Below are positions 8,727 to 17,672 of a stretch of DNA of 35,061 bases, in pieces; positions within the stretch are counted from its first letter, which is position 1; each line of letters opens with the position of its first letter. The DNA comes from Candidatus Omnitrophota bacterium (GTDB taxonomy: Bacteria > Hinthialibacterota > Hinthialibacteria > Hinthialibacterales > Hinthialibacteraceae). Both the position numbers and the translations under genes were made by a program. The notes beneath the pieces are model-generated. The model was not told the DNA's origin, did no database searches, and saw nothing but the letters and a program-made list of their open reading frames with translations. The stretch spans positions 1-35,061 of the forward strand of contig JAFGTC010000274.1 in the NCBI GenBank assembly GCA_016934335.1. Direction: 5' to 3'.

Positions 8727-10178
8727 ATGAATAGAATTCGATTTTATCCCTTTGTTCGAACGCTTCTTCTTGTTATGGCGGGATTGTGTCTATGCGGCTT
8801 CGATTTTTTCACCGAACCATGGGTAACGGACGCTCAGCGGCTTTGGAAGCGCTCTGCGCCTTGCGTTGAGTCGATCACTTTTTGGGACGACGAACTGGGG
8901 GCGTATCGCAGCATGCGCGCATTTCTGTATACGATTCCTCAGGAGCGCGAAAACCGGCCGGTCGATCGGCGTCTGCACAACAAAATGACGCAGTTTCTCT
9001 CGACTATGTTCGACGATGTGGCTTCGTTGGACGATTACGGGGATTCCGCTGCGAAACTTATTTTCGAAAAGCGGCTCGCTCGGATGGCCCGCGAATGGAA
9101 ACTGACCGGGCGCGTCAATCCGCAAACGTTTTTCGAAGCGACAGAAGTTCAAGATATTTCAGCGCCTGCCGCACAATTCGATATGCTGGTGTTTCTTGAA
9201 CGCACGCGATACGAACAAGCGTGGAAGAAAGAAAAAAAAATCCTGGCGCTGGGCGTCAATGCGGCCGTCTTTGAGATGGAAAAGGGCGAGGCCGTCTATC
9301 ATGATCGCATTCTGATGGAGTCGCCCTGGTTTGGCGATACGGGAACCTATGAAAAAGCCGAACACGCGGTTCTTTTGAAGACGGCGGACGCCATGGGATT
9401 GTCTCTCCAAAAAAGAGCGGATGAAATCAACCGGCGGCATCTGCTGATGAAAAAACAGCAGTTAGTCTCTCAAATCAAAGAAGAGACGGCCAGGATCGAA
9501 CAGATCCAGACCGATGCGATAGAACTGCGCAAATGGGTAATGCAAATCGAAAAACGCATGGAAGCCGAACCGGCGCCTGCGGAAATCATCGATTCGCTGC
9601 AGTACTATATCGATTCCATCAAACCGCTGCTGGATAAAAAGCCGCCCAAAATCACAGCCAAAAAAGAGAGACAAGGGAAGCCGGCTAAAAATGTATTGAC
9701 TCCCGAGGATCTCGAGTATCGCGGGCAGTTGGTTCAATCCATACAGGAAGCGCTGCAGGCGTGGAACGAGTGGTTCGGGAAGCAGGAAGAAATGAGAAAA
9801 AAGGAAGCCTTTGAATCCATGCCCGCCCTGCGCGAGAAGCCTGGGGAAATTCCTGTTCCGAAAGAACCATTGCAGCCCATCATAGAAGAGACGTCTGCGG
9901 CGATCCCTGAAGCCGGTCAGGCCGACCTCCCGAAAATCGATTCGCCGCCCCAGAATTTGTTTGACCGCCGATGGCTGCTGCCTTCCGGAGGATCCATTCG
10001 CTCGAGCACAGTTTCCATTATGCCCGTAACCGGGACGATTCGGCCCCCGGTAGTGGAAATCAATCCCTTTGAGGGCGTCCTTCCCGAGAGTTTCAAGCCA
10101 TTTGAAACAAGAAAAATTCCCCCGCCGCCCGCGCTGCCTTCAATCGACATTCTGCCGGCCGGCGGCGCCGCCGGATAA
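8727..10178 (+). CDS. Exported protein of unknown function with coiled coil and Pro-rich tail
   Basis: I do not recognise this 483-residue protein with confidence. Residues 1-27 look like a signal peptide; LCLCG is present, but the residues before the cysteines do not form a canonical lipobox, so lipoprotein status is open. Residues about 30-240 form a mixed domain. Its stretch around 150-195 (MLVFLERTRYEQAW, then LGVNAAVFEMEKGEAVYHD) resembles periplasmic proteins of the GNA1162/LpoB kind, which use such a segment for a beta sheet. Residues about 240-300 are a charged coiled coil, followed by a Lys-rich stretch and a Pro-rich tail (from about 355). The ATG at 8727 has only a weak GGATGATGG site. 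The TMTC-like gene begins 53 bases downstream, so an envelope role in the same unit is plausible. Confidence 0.7.
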   Translation: MNRIRFYPFVRTLLLVMAGLCLCGFDFFTEPWVTDAQRLWKRSAPCVESITFWDDELGAYRSMRAFLYTIPQERENRPVDRRLHNKMTQFLSTMFDDVASLDDYGDSAAKLIFEKRLARMAREWKLTGRVNPQTFFEATEVQDISAPAAQFDMLVFLERTRYEQAWKKEKKILALGVNAAVFEMEKGEAVYHDRILMESPWFGDTGTYEKAEHAVLLKTADAMGLSLQKRADEINRRHLLMKKQQLVSQIKEETARIEQIQTDAIELRKWVMQIEKRMEAEPAPAEIIDSLQYYIDSIKPLLDKKPPKITAKKERQGKPAKNVLTPEDLEYRGQLVQSIQEALQAWNEWFGKQEEMRKKEAFESMPALREKPGEIPVPKEPLQPIIEETSAAIPEAGQADLPKIDSPPQNLFDRRWLLPSGGSIRSSTVSIMPVTGTIRPPVVEINPFEGVLPESFKPFETRKIPPPPALPSIDILPAGGAAG

Positions 10179-10231
10179 ATTCCGTTTCCCGCCGACCTGC
10201 GTTAGAATAAGCCAAGTTCAATCTTCCAGGC

Positions 10232-12151
10232 GTGAGACCGGTTATGCGACTTGCAATCCAATTATCGTTATTGAGGAATCCGCGGTTTTGGCTGATCGTC
10301 CTTCCCGCCGCGGTTTATGCCAATTCTCTCTTCGGCGAGTTCGTTTATGACGATAAAGAGTTGACGATTGAAAACAATCCGGCGCTGACCGGTGAAGCGG
10401 GCGTGTGGGATATTCTGCAATGGGATCGGCCTATGCGCGAGTTCACGTATATGCTCGATCATGCTGTGTGGGGATTCCAGCCGTTTGGATACCATTTGCA
10501 GAATGTCGCCTGGCATATCGCCAATGTGCTGTTGTTCTTCGCGCTTCTGAATCGGCTGGGCTTTTCTCTGCGCCTATCGTTCGGGGCGGCCTTGCTTTTT
10601 TCCATTCATCCCGCCAATACGGAGTCCACGGCCTGGATATCGGGGCGCAAAGAGCTGCTCTGCCTCTTTTTCGAATTGAGCGCCTGTCTTTTTTTTGTAC
10701 GTTCTTTGGAGGGCAAGCGGCTTTCTTCCCTGCCCTATACGGCGTCGCTTTTCTGCGCGGCGCTTGCGCTGCTTTCCAAGCAGTCGGCCGTCGCGCTGCC
10801 CGTTTTTCTGGCCTTATGCGCCTGGTTTTATCGGCGGAATCATGCTGAGAAAATCGAAGGGAAGAAAATCGCGCTTTCCCTGCTCTTCCCTGCTTTAATT
10901 GTGATCGGCTTCATCCTGTTTCGCTATCCGATCCTGGACCAGTTGAACTTCACGCGGGAGAAAGGAACCTTTTACGATCCTTCCGCCCGCGATGTCTCTT
11001 ATACGCTGCTGTCCGCGCTGCTGACGCCTTTCGCCACGTTTTTGAAAACGTTATGGCTTTGCGTCTGGCCGATGAACCTGACAGTCGATCATGCTTTCGA
11101 GCCGGTTGTTCGTCTTTCCGACCCGCGCTGGATGGCTGGCGCGGCGGTCATGGCCGGATTGCTGGCGGCGGCGTTTGCCGGGCGGAAGACCCGGCCGGGA
11201 TTCTTGTTCGGCTTGATATGGCTTCTCGCCGCCTGGGGGCCGGTGTGCGGCGTCGCGCCGGTTGCCTATTTGATTGCGGACCGGTATTTGTATATCCCCT
11301 GCATCGGCTTCTGTCTGGCGGCGACGGCTGTTGTCATGCCCTGGCTGAAAATGGAACAGGGCAAAATTCCACAATTTTCTCTTTTAATTGGAATCGCCGT
11401 CTGCCTGTTTTATTCTGCGCGGACGGTCGCGCGGAATTTCGATTGGAAAGACGATATATCTCTCTGGCAATCCGCCGTTCGGGCGGATCCTATGAATCCT
11501 AAAGCGCACACCGGTCTGGGCAATGCCTATTTCGAACTGGGCGACTATGAAACTGCCTATCGAATTTGGAGCAAATCGCTGCAGATCGATCCCGACCAGC
11601 CCCGCATTTGGGTGAACTGGGGCAACGCCGAGAAGCGTCAAGGGCGCCTTGATGCATCGGATCTCCGATATCGTAAAGCGTTAGAACTGCTGCCCCAGTA
11701 TGGCGCGGCGCATTTCAACCTGGCGCTTCTTTTGGAGCAGCAAGGGAGGATCGACGAGGCGCTGAAGCATTTCAAACTAGCCGCCGAACATTTATACCAC
11801 CGGACGCTTGCCAATCAACGCAAGGGATTGGCTCACTATCACATCGCCCGGATTTTATTCGACCAGGGAGATCGGCAGGCGGCCGGTTATCATATTGCGT
11901 ACGCGGAAAAATTAGCCCCTCATTTCGCTCCCATTTATTTAGTCAAAGGCATGTTACATATAGACAATCCTGAGGTTATGCGGTCGGCTTTTGAAAAAGC
12001 GATCCAACTGGATCCCGGCTGCGCCGAGGCCTATTACAATCTTGGGTTGCTGGAATGGCGTCAGGGAAGCCGAAAAAAAGCGGAGCAACTCTGGGAAAAA
12101 GCGATAAAATTAAATCCAGAGCTAAAAGCGGCAATCGATCATGCAAAATAA
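10232..12151 (+). CDS. TMTC-like membrane protein: GT-C type N-terminus with C-terminal TPR repeats
   Basis: The 639-residue protein has an N-terminal polytopic membrane region (about 15-400) and at least four tetratricopeptide repeats (about 420-635). The membrane part carries TMTC/DUF1736 hallmarks: YDD at 39-41 in the first external loop, RPMREFTYMLDHAVWG, HPANTESTAWISGRKELL at 126-143 and ADRYLYIPCIGF at 349-360. Eukaryotic TMTC proteins are O-mannosyltransferases using dolichol-linked mannose; bacterial members are usually unassigned, so protein glycosylation with a polyprenyl-phosphate sugar is an inference. The start is a GTG at 10232 or an ATG four codons later, neither with a strong ribosome binding site. 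It sits between two genes for exported proteins, and those or the prepilins could be its substrates, but nothing proves this. Confidence 0.85.
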   Translation: MRPVMRLAIQLSLLRNPRFWLIVLPAAVYANSLFGEFVYDDKELTIENNPALTGEAGVWDILQWDRPMREFTYMLDHAVWGFQPFGYHLQNVAWHIANVLLFFALLNRLGFSLRLSFGAALLFSIHPANTESTAWISGRKELLCLFFELSACLFFVRSLEGKRLSSLPYTASLFCAALALLSKQSAVALPVFLALCAWFYRRNHAEKIEGKKIALSLLFPALIVIGFILFRYPILDQLNFTREKGTFYDPSARDVSYTLLSALLTPFATFLKTLWLCVWPMNLTVDHAFEPVVRLSDPRWMAGAAVMAGLLAAAFAGRKTRPGFLFGLIWLLAAWGPVCGVAPVAYLIADRYLYIPCIGFCLAATAVVMPWLKMEQGKIPQFSLLIGIAVCLFYSARTVARNFDWKDDISLWQSAVRADPMNPKAHTGLGNAYFELGDYETAYRIWSKSLQIDPDQPRIWVNWGNAEKRQGRLDASDLRYRKALELLPQYGAAHFNLALLLEQQGRIDEALKHFKLAAEHLYHRTLANQRKGLAHYHIARILFDQGDRQAAGYHIAYAEKLAPHFAPIYLVKGMLHIDNPEVMRSAFEKAIQLDPGCAEAYYNLGLLEWRQGSRKKAEQLWEKAIKLNPELKAAIDHAK

Positions 12152-12180
12152 ATTTCAAATTTCACCCATAAATTTGAAAT
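12152..12180. repeat. AT-rich 11-bp perfect inverted repeat after the TMTC-like gene
   Basis: ATTTCAAATTT at 12152-12162 and AAATTTGAAAT at 12170-12180 are exact reverse complements around a seven-base loop. It starts directly behind the stop codon. It is too AT-rich to be a classic terminator on its own, but it could be a weak terminator, an RNA 3' end stabiliser, or an operator for the A2M gene downstream. Confidence 0.4.
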
Positions 12181-12334
12181 CAAAATGGCCTTGTTGTGAT
12201 ATATAAGATAAAGAGATCAGTTTCATTCAGATTTCAATTCTATCCTCTTACATTGCACGCTTGCATCGCGACTCTGCGGGATTTATCACATAAGATATTC
12301 GTTATCAGAGAGTTATATCAAGGAGGGCATACAA

Positions 12335-15300
12335 ATGATGCCTCGCTCGAAAACATTATTTTGGTTTGGAATCGCATCACTCATCGTTTGTTCCGTTCAA
12401 GCGGAGCCTCTGGCTTCCTTTCCGTTCACGCAGAATTCGTTGGAGAATGGTGATTTCTATACGATTCCCGTGACGAATTATTCGACGCCTCCGTTATCCG
12501 CCATCCTGTTTCCCGCCGGCGAGTCGTTTCAGGAAGGTTATAGAATGACGCTTGAGCCGGGAGAAGCCGCTATGCTGGCCGCCAAAACGCCGGTGGATGC
12601 GAACGGTAAGCCGGTGGTCATCACCCTGGAATACTCGGCATTGGATGCAGACCGCTTGGGGCCGCAAATTGCAGTGGTGGGCTTGAATGCGCCGGACGGG
12701 CATCCCGACGGTCAAATCGGTTATTTTTATCTGAATAAGACGCGCCGCAGTCAAACCGTCGAGCGGCTCCATCTCGTCTACCAGCCGCCGTCTGGAACTT
12801 TCCTGCCCGCCGTGCAGGCTTCTCTCGATCCCGATGCGGAGCAGGAAACTTCCATTGCGCTGTATTCGCTGTCGGTTTATCCTTTCGAGGCCGCCGATGC
12901 GGAAGAGACGAATTTTTACGATTTCCGAGAGGCGATCGATCCGCTGGTCGTGAATGTGAATAACGATGCGGGAACGGTGCAGCAGGATCTGCAGGCGCAA
13001 AGCATGACGCTCTCGGCCCCCGGCCAGGGCGCCGCCGCCAATTTCCAACTGACTCCTACCGGCCCCATCAATGATACGCTGATGGTCGCATCTCTCGACG
13101 CCTCAAAGCAATCCGGCGCAGACGGCATGACTGCTTTCGTAATGGAGCACGCCGGACAGAATTTAGGATTGTTCGTATTCAACCGGGATCTTCCCCGGAG
13201 TCCGGAACCGGTCAATCTGCTCGCCGGCGGAAATTTCCTGACGTATCGTTCGCTCACCTATCTCTATATACAGAATGGAGGCGGAGAGACCGAGACCATG
13301 ACTTCGATCGACAATGTTAGGATTACCTCCTATCCCTACGATTCGATAACCGGGCTTGAGAAAGCGGCGCCGACGGATCGGCTTCCCGAATCGCTGTCCG
13401 TGGCGATGGTCATGCCGACGACGCTTTACGGCGGCAGCCAAAATTCGCTGTCCGTCACAGCCGTCGATTCCGAATCGAAAAAACCGGTTTATTTCCCCTT
13501 CGAAGTGACTCTGACTCAGGGCGGGGAACAAGTTTCTCTGGCCAAAGGCGCCACCAATCAGCAGGGGCTTTCGACGCAGACCTTCGCTCTTCCCCAATTG
13601 AACGGCGGAATGTGGAAGGTTCAAATGCAGAGCGGCGAAGAAACGGTCTTGAGCGGCGAAGCCGCCGTGAAAAACAACGGCGTCCTTTTGATTTATACGG
13701 ACAAGCCTATTTACAAACCGAGTCAGACCATGCAAGGCCGCGTTCTGTTTCTGAATAACGCCTTGCAGCCCATGCAGGGCGACATCGAACTGTCCATCGC
13801 CGACGCCAAGGGCATCAAGATTCACAAGGAAGTGATTCCCGCCAACGATTACGGCGTCGCCTCGTTCGAACTGCCGCTGGCCAACGAACTGAACTTCGGC
13901 ACGTGGAAAATCACCGCCAAATCGGGCGGCGAGAACCAGGCGGAATTGGATGTGGAAGTGGATAAATACGTGCTTCCCGCCTTCGAAGTGAATTTGAATC
14001 TCGACAAGGATTGGTATCTGGTCAGCGAGCGCATCACCGGCGCCATCGACAGCCGGTATTTCTTCGGGAAGCCGGTGCAGGGCGATGTTCATATCCAGGC
14101 GCTGCGCTACGTGGCCGAATGGGAGGAATACGCGACAACCGACGGGCGGCTGGAAAACGGGATTTTCGCTTTCGATTTGCCTGAAGTCGGCTATATCGCC
14201 GGAACGCAGGCCGAAGAGGGAGCGGGAACGCTGCAGATTAAAGTCACCGTAACCGACGACACTGGTAAAGAAGAGAGCACCGATGCGCTGGTGCGCATCG
14301 TCGACTCCGGCGTTACGCTGAAATTGATTCCCGAATCGTCGGTCGTCAAGCCGGGAATGGATCAGCAGCTCATTATCGTCACCGAAACGCCGGGAGGCGC
14401 CCCCTTGTCGCTGCCGGTTGCTCTCGAGATCAGTTTCACCAATGAGAGCGGTGATGAACTGGGATCCATCTCTGAAACAATCAATACGGAGAATGGTATT
14501 TTTCTCTATGAATATGAAGTGCCTGAAAAAACTCAAATGGCGGTTATTACAGCCAAGACCGATCAAGACCGCAGCACAGCCGAAGAGTCGCTGCTTCTCT
14601 ACGCCGCTTACTCGCCGGGTTCGTATTACATCCACCTGCGGCAGCGCAATGAGGGTGTGCTGAAGGCCGGGGATCAGGCGGTCTTCGATCTTCACGCCAC
14701 CAATCCGGGGACGCTGTATTTCGATGTGTACGGTGATGGGCGCACATTGTTCTCCAATGCGGTGGAGGGCAATGAAATCAGCTTCACCGTGACGCCCGAG
14801 ATGAGCCCCTCGGCCAAAATCGTCGCATACATGATTCAACCCAACAATGAGATTTCCGCAGACGTGCTTCCCTTTGATGTGGATCTGACATCCTCTACGT
14901 CGCTGGAGGCGTCCTTCAGCGCCGAGGAAGTAAAGCCGGGCGATCCCGTATCCTTGACCATCCAAAGCGAAGGGCAGTCGATGGTCGGTTTAGCGCTGGT
15001 CGACGAATCGGTGTTTGCGCTGGTTGAGAATCGGTTGAATCTGCAAAATGTCTTCGCCGAGCTGGAGCGCATCTTCATGGCGCCGCAGGTCGAAGTGCAT
15101 GCCAATCCCGACAGCGTATGGATTGGAAGAGAGACGCTTACCGGCGGCAAGGGAGCGCTGGATGTCTTTGCCGAAAACAATCTGCAGATTCTCACGTCCG
15201 GCGATCTGACCGTCCCCAAAGCGAAAGAGATCGATCCCTGGTCGCTTTGGGACAATCAGCTGATCCGTAAGAACCTGCCTTTCCCGCCGTTTCTTGAAAT

Positions 15301-17494
15301 GGTCGATGACGCCGCTCCGACCGGCGGCTTTGACGGCGGTGGAGCGGAATACCAGGAGCCGGAGCGCGTCCGCACATTTTTCCCTGAAACCTGGCTGTGG
15401 CAGCCGGAATTGCTGACCGATGAAAACGGCGCCGCGGTGCTCGATCTGACTGCGCCCGACAGCATCACGACCTGGAAGCTGCAGGCGGTGTCGACGTCGG
15501 ATCGCGGGCTCGGCATCACCGACGGTTCATTGCGCGTCTTCCAGGATTTCTTCGCCGAACCCGATCTGCCCTATGCGGTGATTCGCGGCGATGAGTTTCC
15601 TTTGAGCGTGCGGATCTTCAATTATATCGACGACGAACAGACCATTCGCGTTACGCTGGAAAATACAGAGGATCTGGGGCTGCAGGGCGATCCGGTTCAA
15701 GAAGTAACCATTGCCGGACAAAGCGCCGGCTCGGTTCAATTCACGCTGAGTCCAACCAACGTCGGCCTCTTCCCGATTTCGCTGATCGCCCAGTCGTCGC
15801 AGCGCGCCGATGCGATTCGCAAAAACCTGCGCGTCGAGCCGGAAGGCATCCGGAAAGAAAACGTCCACAACGGCGTTCTCAAAGACGATTCCGAAATAAC
15901 CATCGATTTGACCTTCCCGGAGCCGTTTATTCGCGAGGCCCCCGAACCTGTTGGGGAGGAAATCGAGCCGATCGACGATATTATTCCCCCGATCATTCCG
16001 CCGGTCATCGAGATTGTTCCCGATTCAGAGACGCTGCGCATCGCCGTTACGCCCAGCCTGGTCGGGCAGTCGCTGGACGGATTGGACGATCTGCTGGGCA
16101 TGCCTTACGGATGCGGCGAACAGAACATGATCTTTATGGCGCCGGACGTCGAAGTGCTGCGCTATCTGAAAGCCAGCGGGCAGTTGAATCCCGAAGTGCG
16201 CGCCAAAGCGGAATATTTCATCACCACCGGCTACCAGCGCCAACTCACCTTCCGGCACAGCGACGGCTCCTTCTCCGCCTTCGGGGAGCAGGATGAAAGC
16301 GGCAGCCTGTGGTTGACGGCCTTCGTTCTTTCTACGTTCAGCAACGCCCGCGAAGTGCGCACCATCGACGAAGTGATTCTTGCTCAGGCTTCGCAATGGA
16401 TAACAGACCATCAACTCAAGGACGGCTCTTGGGAGCCGGTGGGCTTCGTCATTCACCAGGAGATGATCGGCGGCATGGAGGGGAATCTGGTGTTAACCGC
16501 CTTCGTGACGAACGCCCTGCTCGAATACGGTTCAGCCGGCCAAGCAGCCGTCCAAAGCGCCGTCGCATTTCTGGAGAGCAGTTTGAGCAATGAAAAGATC
16601 GATTCCTATGCGCTCGCTCAGATTGCCTATGCGTTGACCAAGGCCGGCAGTTCTCGGGCAGCCGCCGCCATTGATGCGCTGCTGGAGCAAGGGAAAACCG
16701 ATTCGAACGGCTTGTATTGGGAGCCGCACGCCATCGAAACGACCGGCTATGCCGCCATGGCGCTGGCTTTGAATGACCGCATGGAGGCGCAGCCGGCTCT
16801 GCAGTGGCTGGCGGCGCAGCGCAACAGCCTGGGAGGCTACGGCGGCACGCAGGACACCGTCGTCGCCTTCAAAGCCCTGACCGCGGCCGCCGCCAAGCAA
16901 AGCCGCGATTTGGACGCCTCGATCGATGTTCTCGTCAACGGAGAAGTCGTTCATTCCTTCTCCGCTAATGCGGAAAATTTCGATGTGCTTCAATCGCTCG
17001 AACTGGCGCCGGCCGACGCGGTTACACTCAAGATGTCCGGCAAGGGTTCGGTGATGTACCAGGTTGTTCACGGCTATAACGTCCCCGCTTATTCGGAGCC
17101 GGTGGGCAGCGACATGATGCTTAAGGTCTCGTATTCATCCGAGCATGTCGCCGTCGACGACATCGTCGATGTGAATGTCGTCGTGGAGTATATGGGCATG
17201 GAGGAAAAGACGGGAATGGCGATTGTCGACGTCTCCATCCCCACCGGATTTGGATTGGTGCAGGAATCGCTGGACCGCGTGCAGTCCATGGAGATCATCA
17301 AGCGCATCGAGCAGGCGGGCCGCAAAGTGATCTTCTATGTCGATCATTTCACCAGCGGTGAAATCCTGGAGTTCACCTTCCAGGTTCGGGCTTTGTTCCC
17401 CGTCAAAGCCGACAGCGGGATTCATTCCGCCTACCTCTATTATGACGCGGACGTGAAAGCGGAGACCGGAGGCAATCAGCTGCAGGTCGACTGA
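12335..17494 (+). CDS. Secreted alpha-2-macroglobulin/complement C3-type thioester protein
   Basis: The 1719-residue protein has a Sec signal (cleavage after VQA, residue 23). About 330 residues of unknown fold follow, then the A2M superfamily order: macroglobulin domains from about 350, TDKPIYKPSQTM at 455-466, VDKYVLPAFEV, SMVGLALVDESVFAL, a bait-like region (about 920-1010) and FPETWLW from 1016. The thioester domain has PYGCGEQNM with Cys1260 and Gln1263 and VIHQEMIGG with His1374. A receptor-binding-type domain ends the chain. This order and wording match animal A2M, C3 and CD109 rather than the YfhM type of bacterial A2M, which usually lies beside pbpC; no pbpC is here. The thioester cysteine is the only cysteine of the mature chain. 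Expected role: covalent trapping or tagging of attacking proteases or surfaces. AAGGAGGG precedes the ATG. The last residues carry no anchor. Confidence 0.96.
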   Translation: MMPRSKTLFWFGIASLIVCSVQAEPLASFPFTQNSLENGDFYTIPVTNYSTPPLSAILFPAGESFQEGYRMTLEPGEAAMLAAKTPVDANGKPVVITLEYSALDADRLGPQIAVVGLNAPDGHPDGQIGYFYLNKTRRSQTVERLHLVYQPPSGTFLPAVQASLDPDAEQETSIALYSLSVYPFEAADAEETNFYDFREAIDPLVVNVNNDAGTVQQDLQAQSMTLSAPGQGAAANFQLTPTGPINDTLMVASLDASKQSGADGMTAFVMEHAGQNLGLFVFNRDLPRSPEPVNLLAGGNFLTYRSLTYLYIQNGGGETETMTSIDNVRITSYPYDSITGLEKAAPTDRLPESLSVAMVMPTTLYGGSQNSLSVTAVDSESKKPVYFPFEVTLTQGGEQVSLAKGATNQQGLSTQTFALPQLNGGMWKVQMQSGEETVLSGEAAVKNNGVLLIYTDKPIYKPSQTMQGRVLFLNNALQPMQGDIELSIADAKGIKIHKEVIPANDYGVASFELPLANELNFGTWKITAKSGGENQAELDVEVDKYVLPAFEVNLNLDKDWYLVSERITGAIDSRYFFGKPVQGDVHIQALRYVAEWEEYATTDGRLENGIFAFDLPEVGYIAGTQAEEGAGTLQIKVTVTDDTGKEESTDALVRIVDSGVTLKLIPESSVVKPGMDQQLIIVTETPGGAPLSLPVALEISFTNESGDELGSISETINTENGIFLYEYEVPEKTQMAVITAKTDQDRSTAEESLLLYAAYSPGSYYIHLRQRNEGVLKAGDQAVFDLHATNPGTLYFDVYGDGRTLFSNAVEGNEISFTVTPEMSPSAKIVAYMIQPNNEISADVLPFDVDLTSSTSLEASFSAEEVKPGDPVSLTIQSEGQSMVGLALVDESVFALVENRLNLQNVFAELERIFMAPQVEVHANPDSVWIGRETLTGGKGALDVFAENNLQILTSGDLTVPKAKEIDPWSLWDNQLIRKNLPFPPFLEMVDDAAPTGGFDGGGAEYQEPERVRTFFPETWLWQPELLTDENGAAVLDLTAPDSITTWKLQAVSTSDRGLGITDGSLRVFQDFFAEPDLPYAVIRGDEFPLSVRIFNYIDDEQTIRVTLENTEDLGLQGDPVQEVTIAGQSAGSVQFTLSPTNVGLFPISLIAQSSQRADAIRKNLRVEPEGIRKENVHNGVLKDDSEITIDLTFPEPFIREAPEPVGEEIEPIDDIIPPIIPPVIEIVPDSETLRIAVTPSLVGQSLDGLDDLLGMPYGCGEQNMIFMAPDVEVLRYLKASGQLNPEVRAKAEYFITTGYQRQLTFRHSDGSFSAFGEQDESGSLWLTAFVLSTFSNAREVRTIDEVILAQASQWITDHQLKDGSWEPVGFVIHQEMIGGMEGNLVLTAFVTNALLEYGSAGQAAVQSAVAFLESSLSNEKIDSYALAQIAYALTKAGSSRAAAAIDALLEQGKTDSNGLYWEPHAIETTGYAAMALALNDRMEAQPALQWLAAQRNSLGGYGGTQDTVVAFKALTAAAAKQSRDLDASIDVLVNGEVVHSFSANAENFDVLQSLELAPADAVTLKMSGKGSVMYQVVHGYNVPAYSEPVGSDMMLKVSYSSEHVAVDDIVDVNVVVEYMGMEEKTGMAIVDVSIPTGFGLVQESLDRVQSMEIIKRIEQAGRKVIFYVDHFTSGEILEFTFQVRALFPVKADSGIHSAYLYYDADVKAETGGNQLQVD

Positions 17495-17509
17495 CATCCA
17501 CGCCGATTC

Positions 17510-17551
17510 ATGCGCGTTGATTTATGCGCGTTGATTTATGCGCGTTGATTT
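17510..17551 (+). repeat. Three tandem copies of a 14-bp unit
   Basis: The unit ATGCGCGTTGATTT occurs three times without gaps at 17510-17523, 17524-17537 and 17538-17551, and a partial fourth copy (ATG) follows. It lies between the A2M stop codon and the terminator. The unit is not a multiple of three and lies outside any gene. Replication slippage explains it; no function is evident. Confidence 0.9.
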
Positions 17552-17567
17552 ATGAAAGCGTAGACGC

Positions 17568-17611
17568 GAAAAAGGGGAGCGGTCATCTTTCGATTCCGCT
17601 CCCCTTTCGTG
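17568..17611. terminator. Bidirectional terminator between A2M and ferredoxin genes
   Basis: AAAGGGGAGCGG (17571-17582) and CCGCTCCCCTTT (17596-17607) form a perfect 12-bp stem with a 13-base loop. On the minus strand the stem runs into TTTTT, a proper tail for the ferredoxin gene. On the plus strand it ends in CCCCTTTCG, which is shorter but usable for the A2M gene. Confidence 0.85.
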
Positions 17612-17672
17612 CTAGTCTGGTCCCGAATCCGATTCTCGCCGCCGCCTTCACGGATGTTCGAGAATACCCCTC

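Noticed and set aside
8727..8810. Lipoprotein signal in the 483-residue protein (LCLCG)
   Set aside because: The residues before either cysteine do not fit the [LVI][ASTVI][GAS]C lipobox, so I kept it as a general export signal.
13163..14965. A 600-residue reading frame opposite the A2M gene
   Set aside because: It is a shadow of codon bias in the A2M frame: low-complexity composition, no start signal and no family, while the plus-strand frame is unmistakable.
17510..17551. Tandem repeats as a CRISPR array
   Set aside because: The 14-bp units are directly adjacent without spacers, and no cas gene is present.
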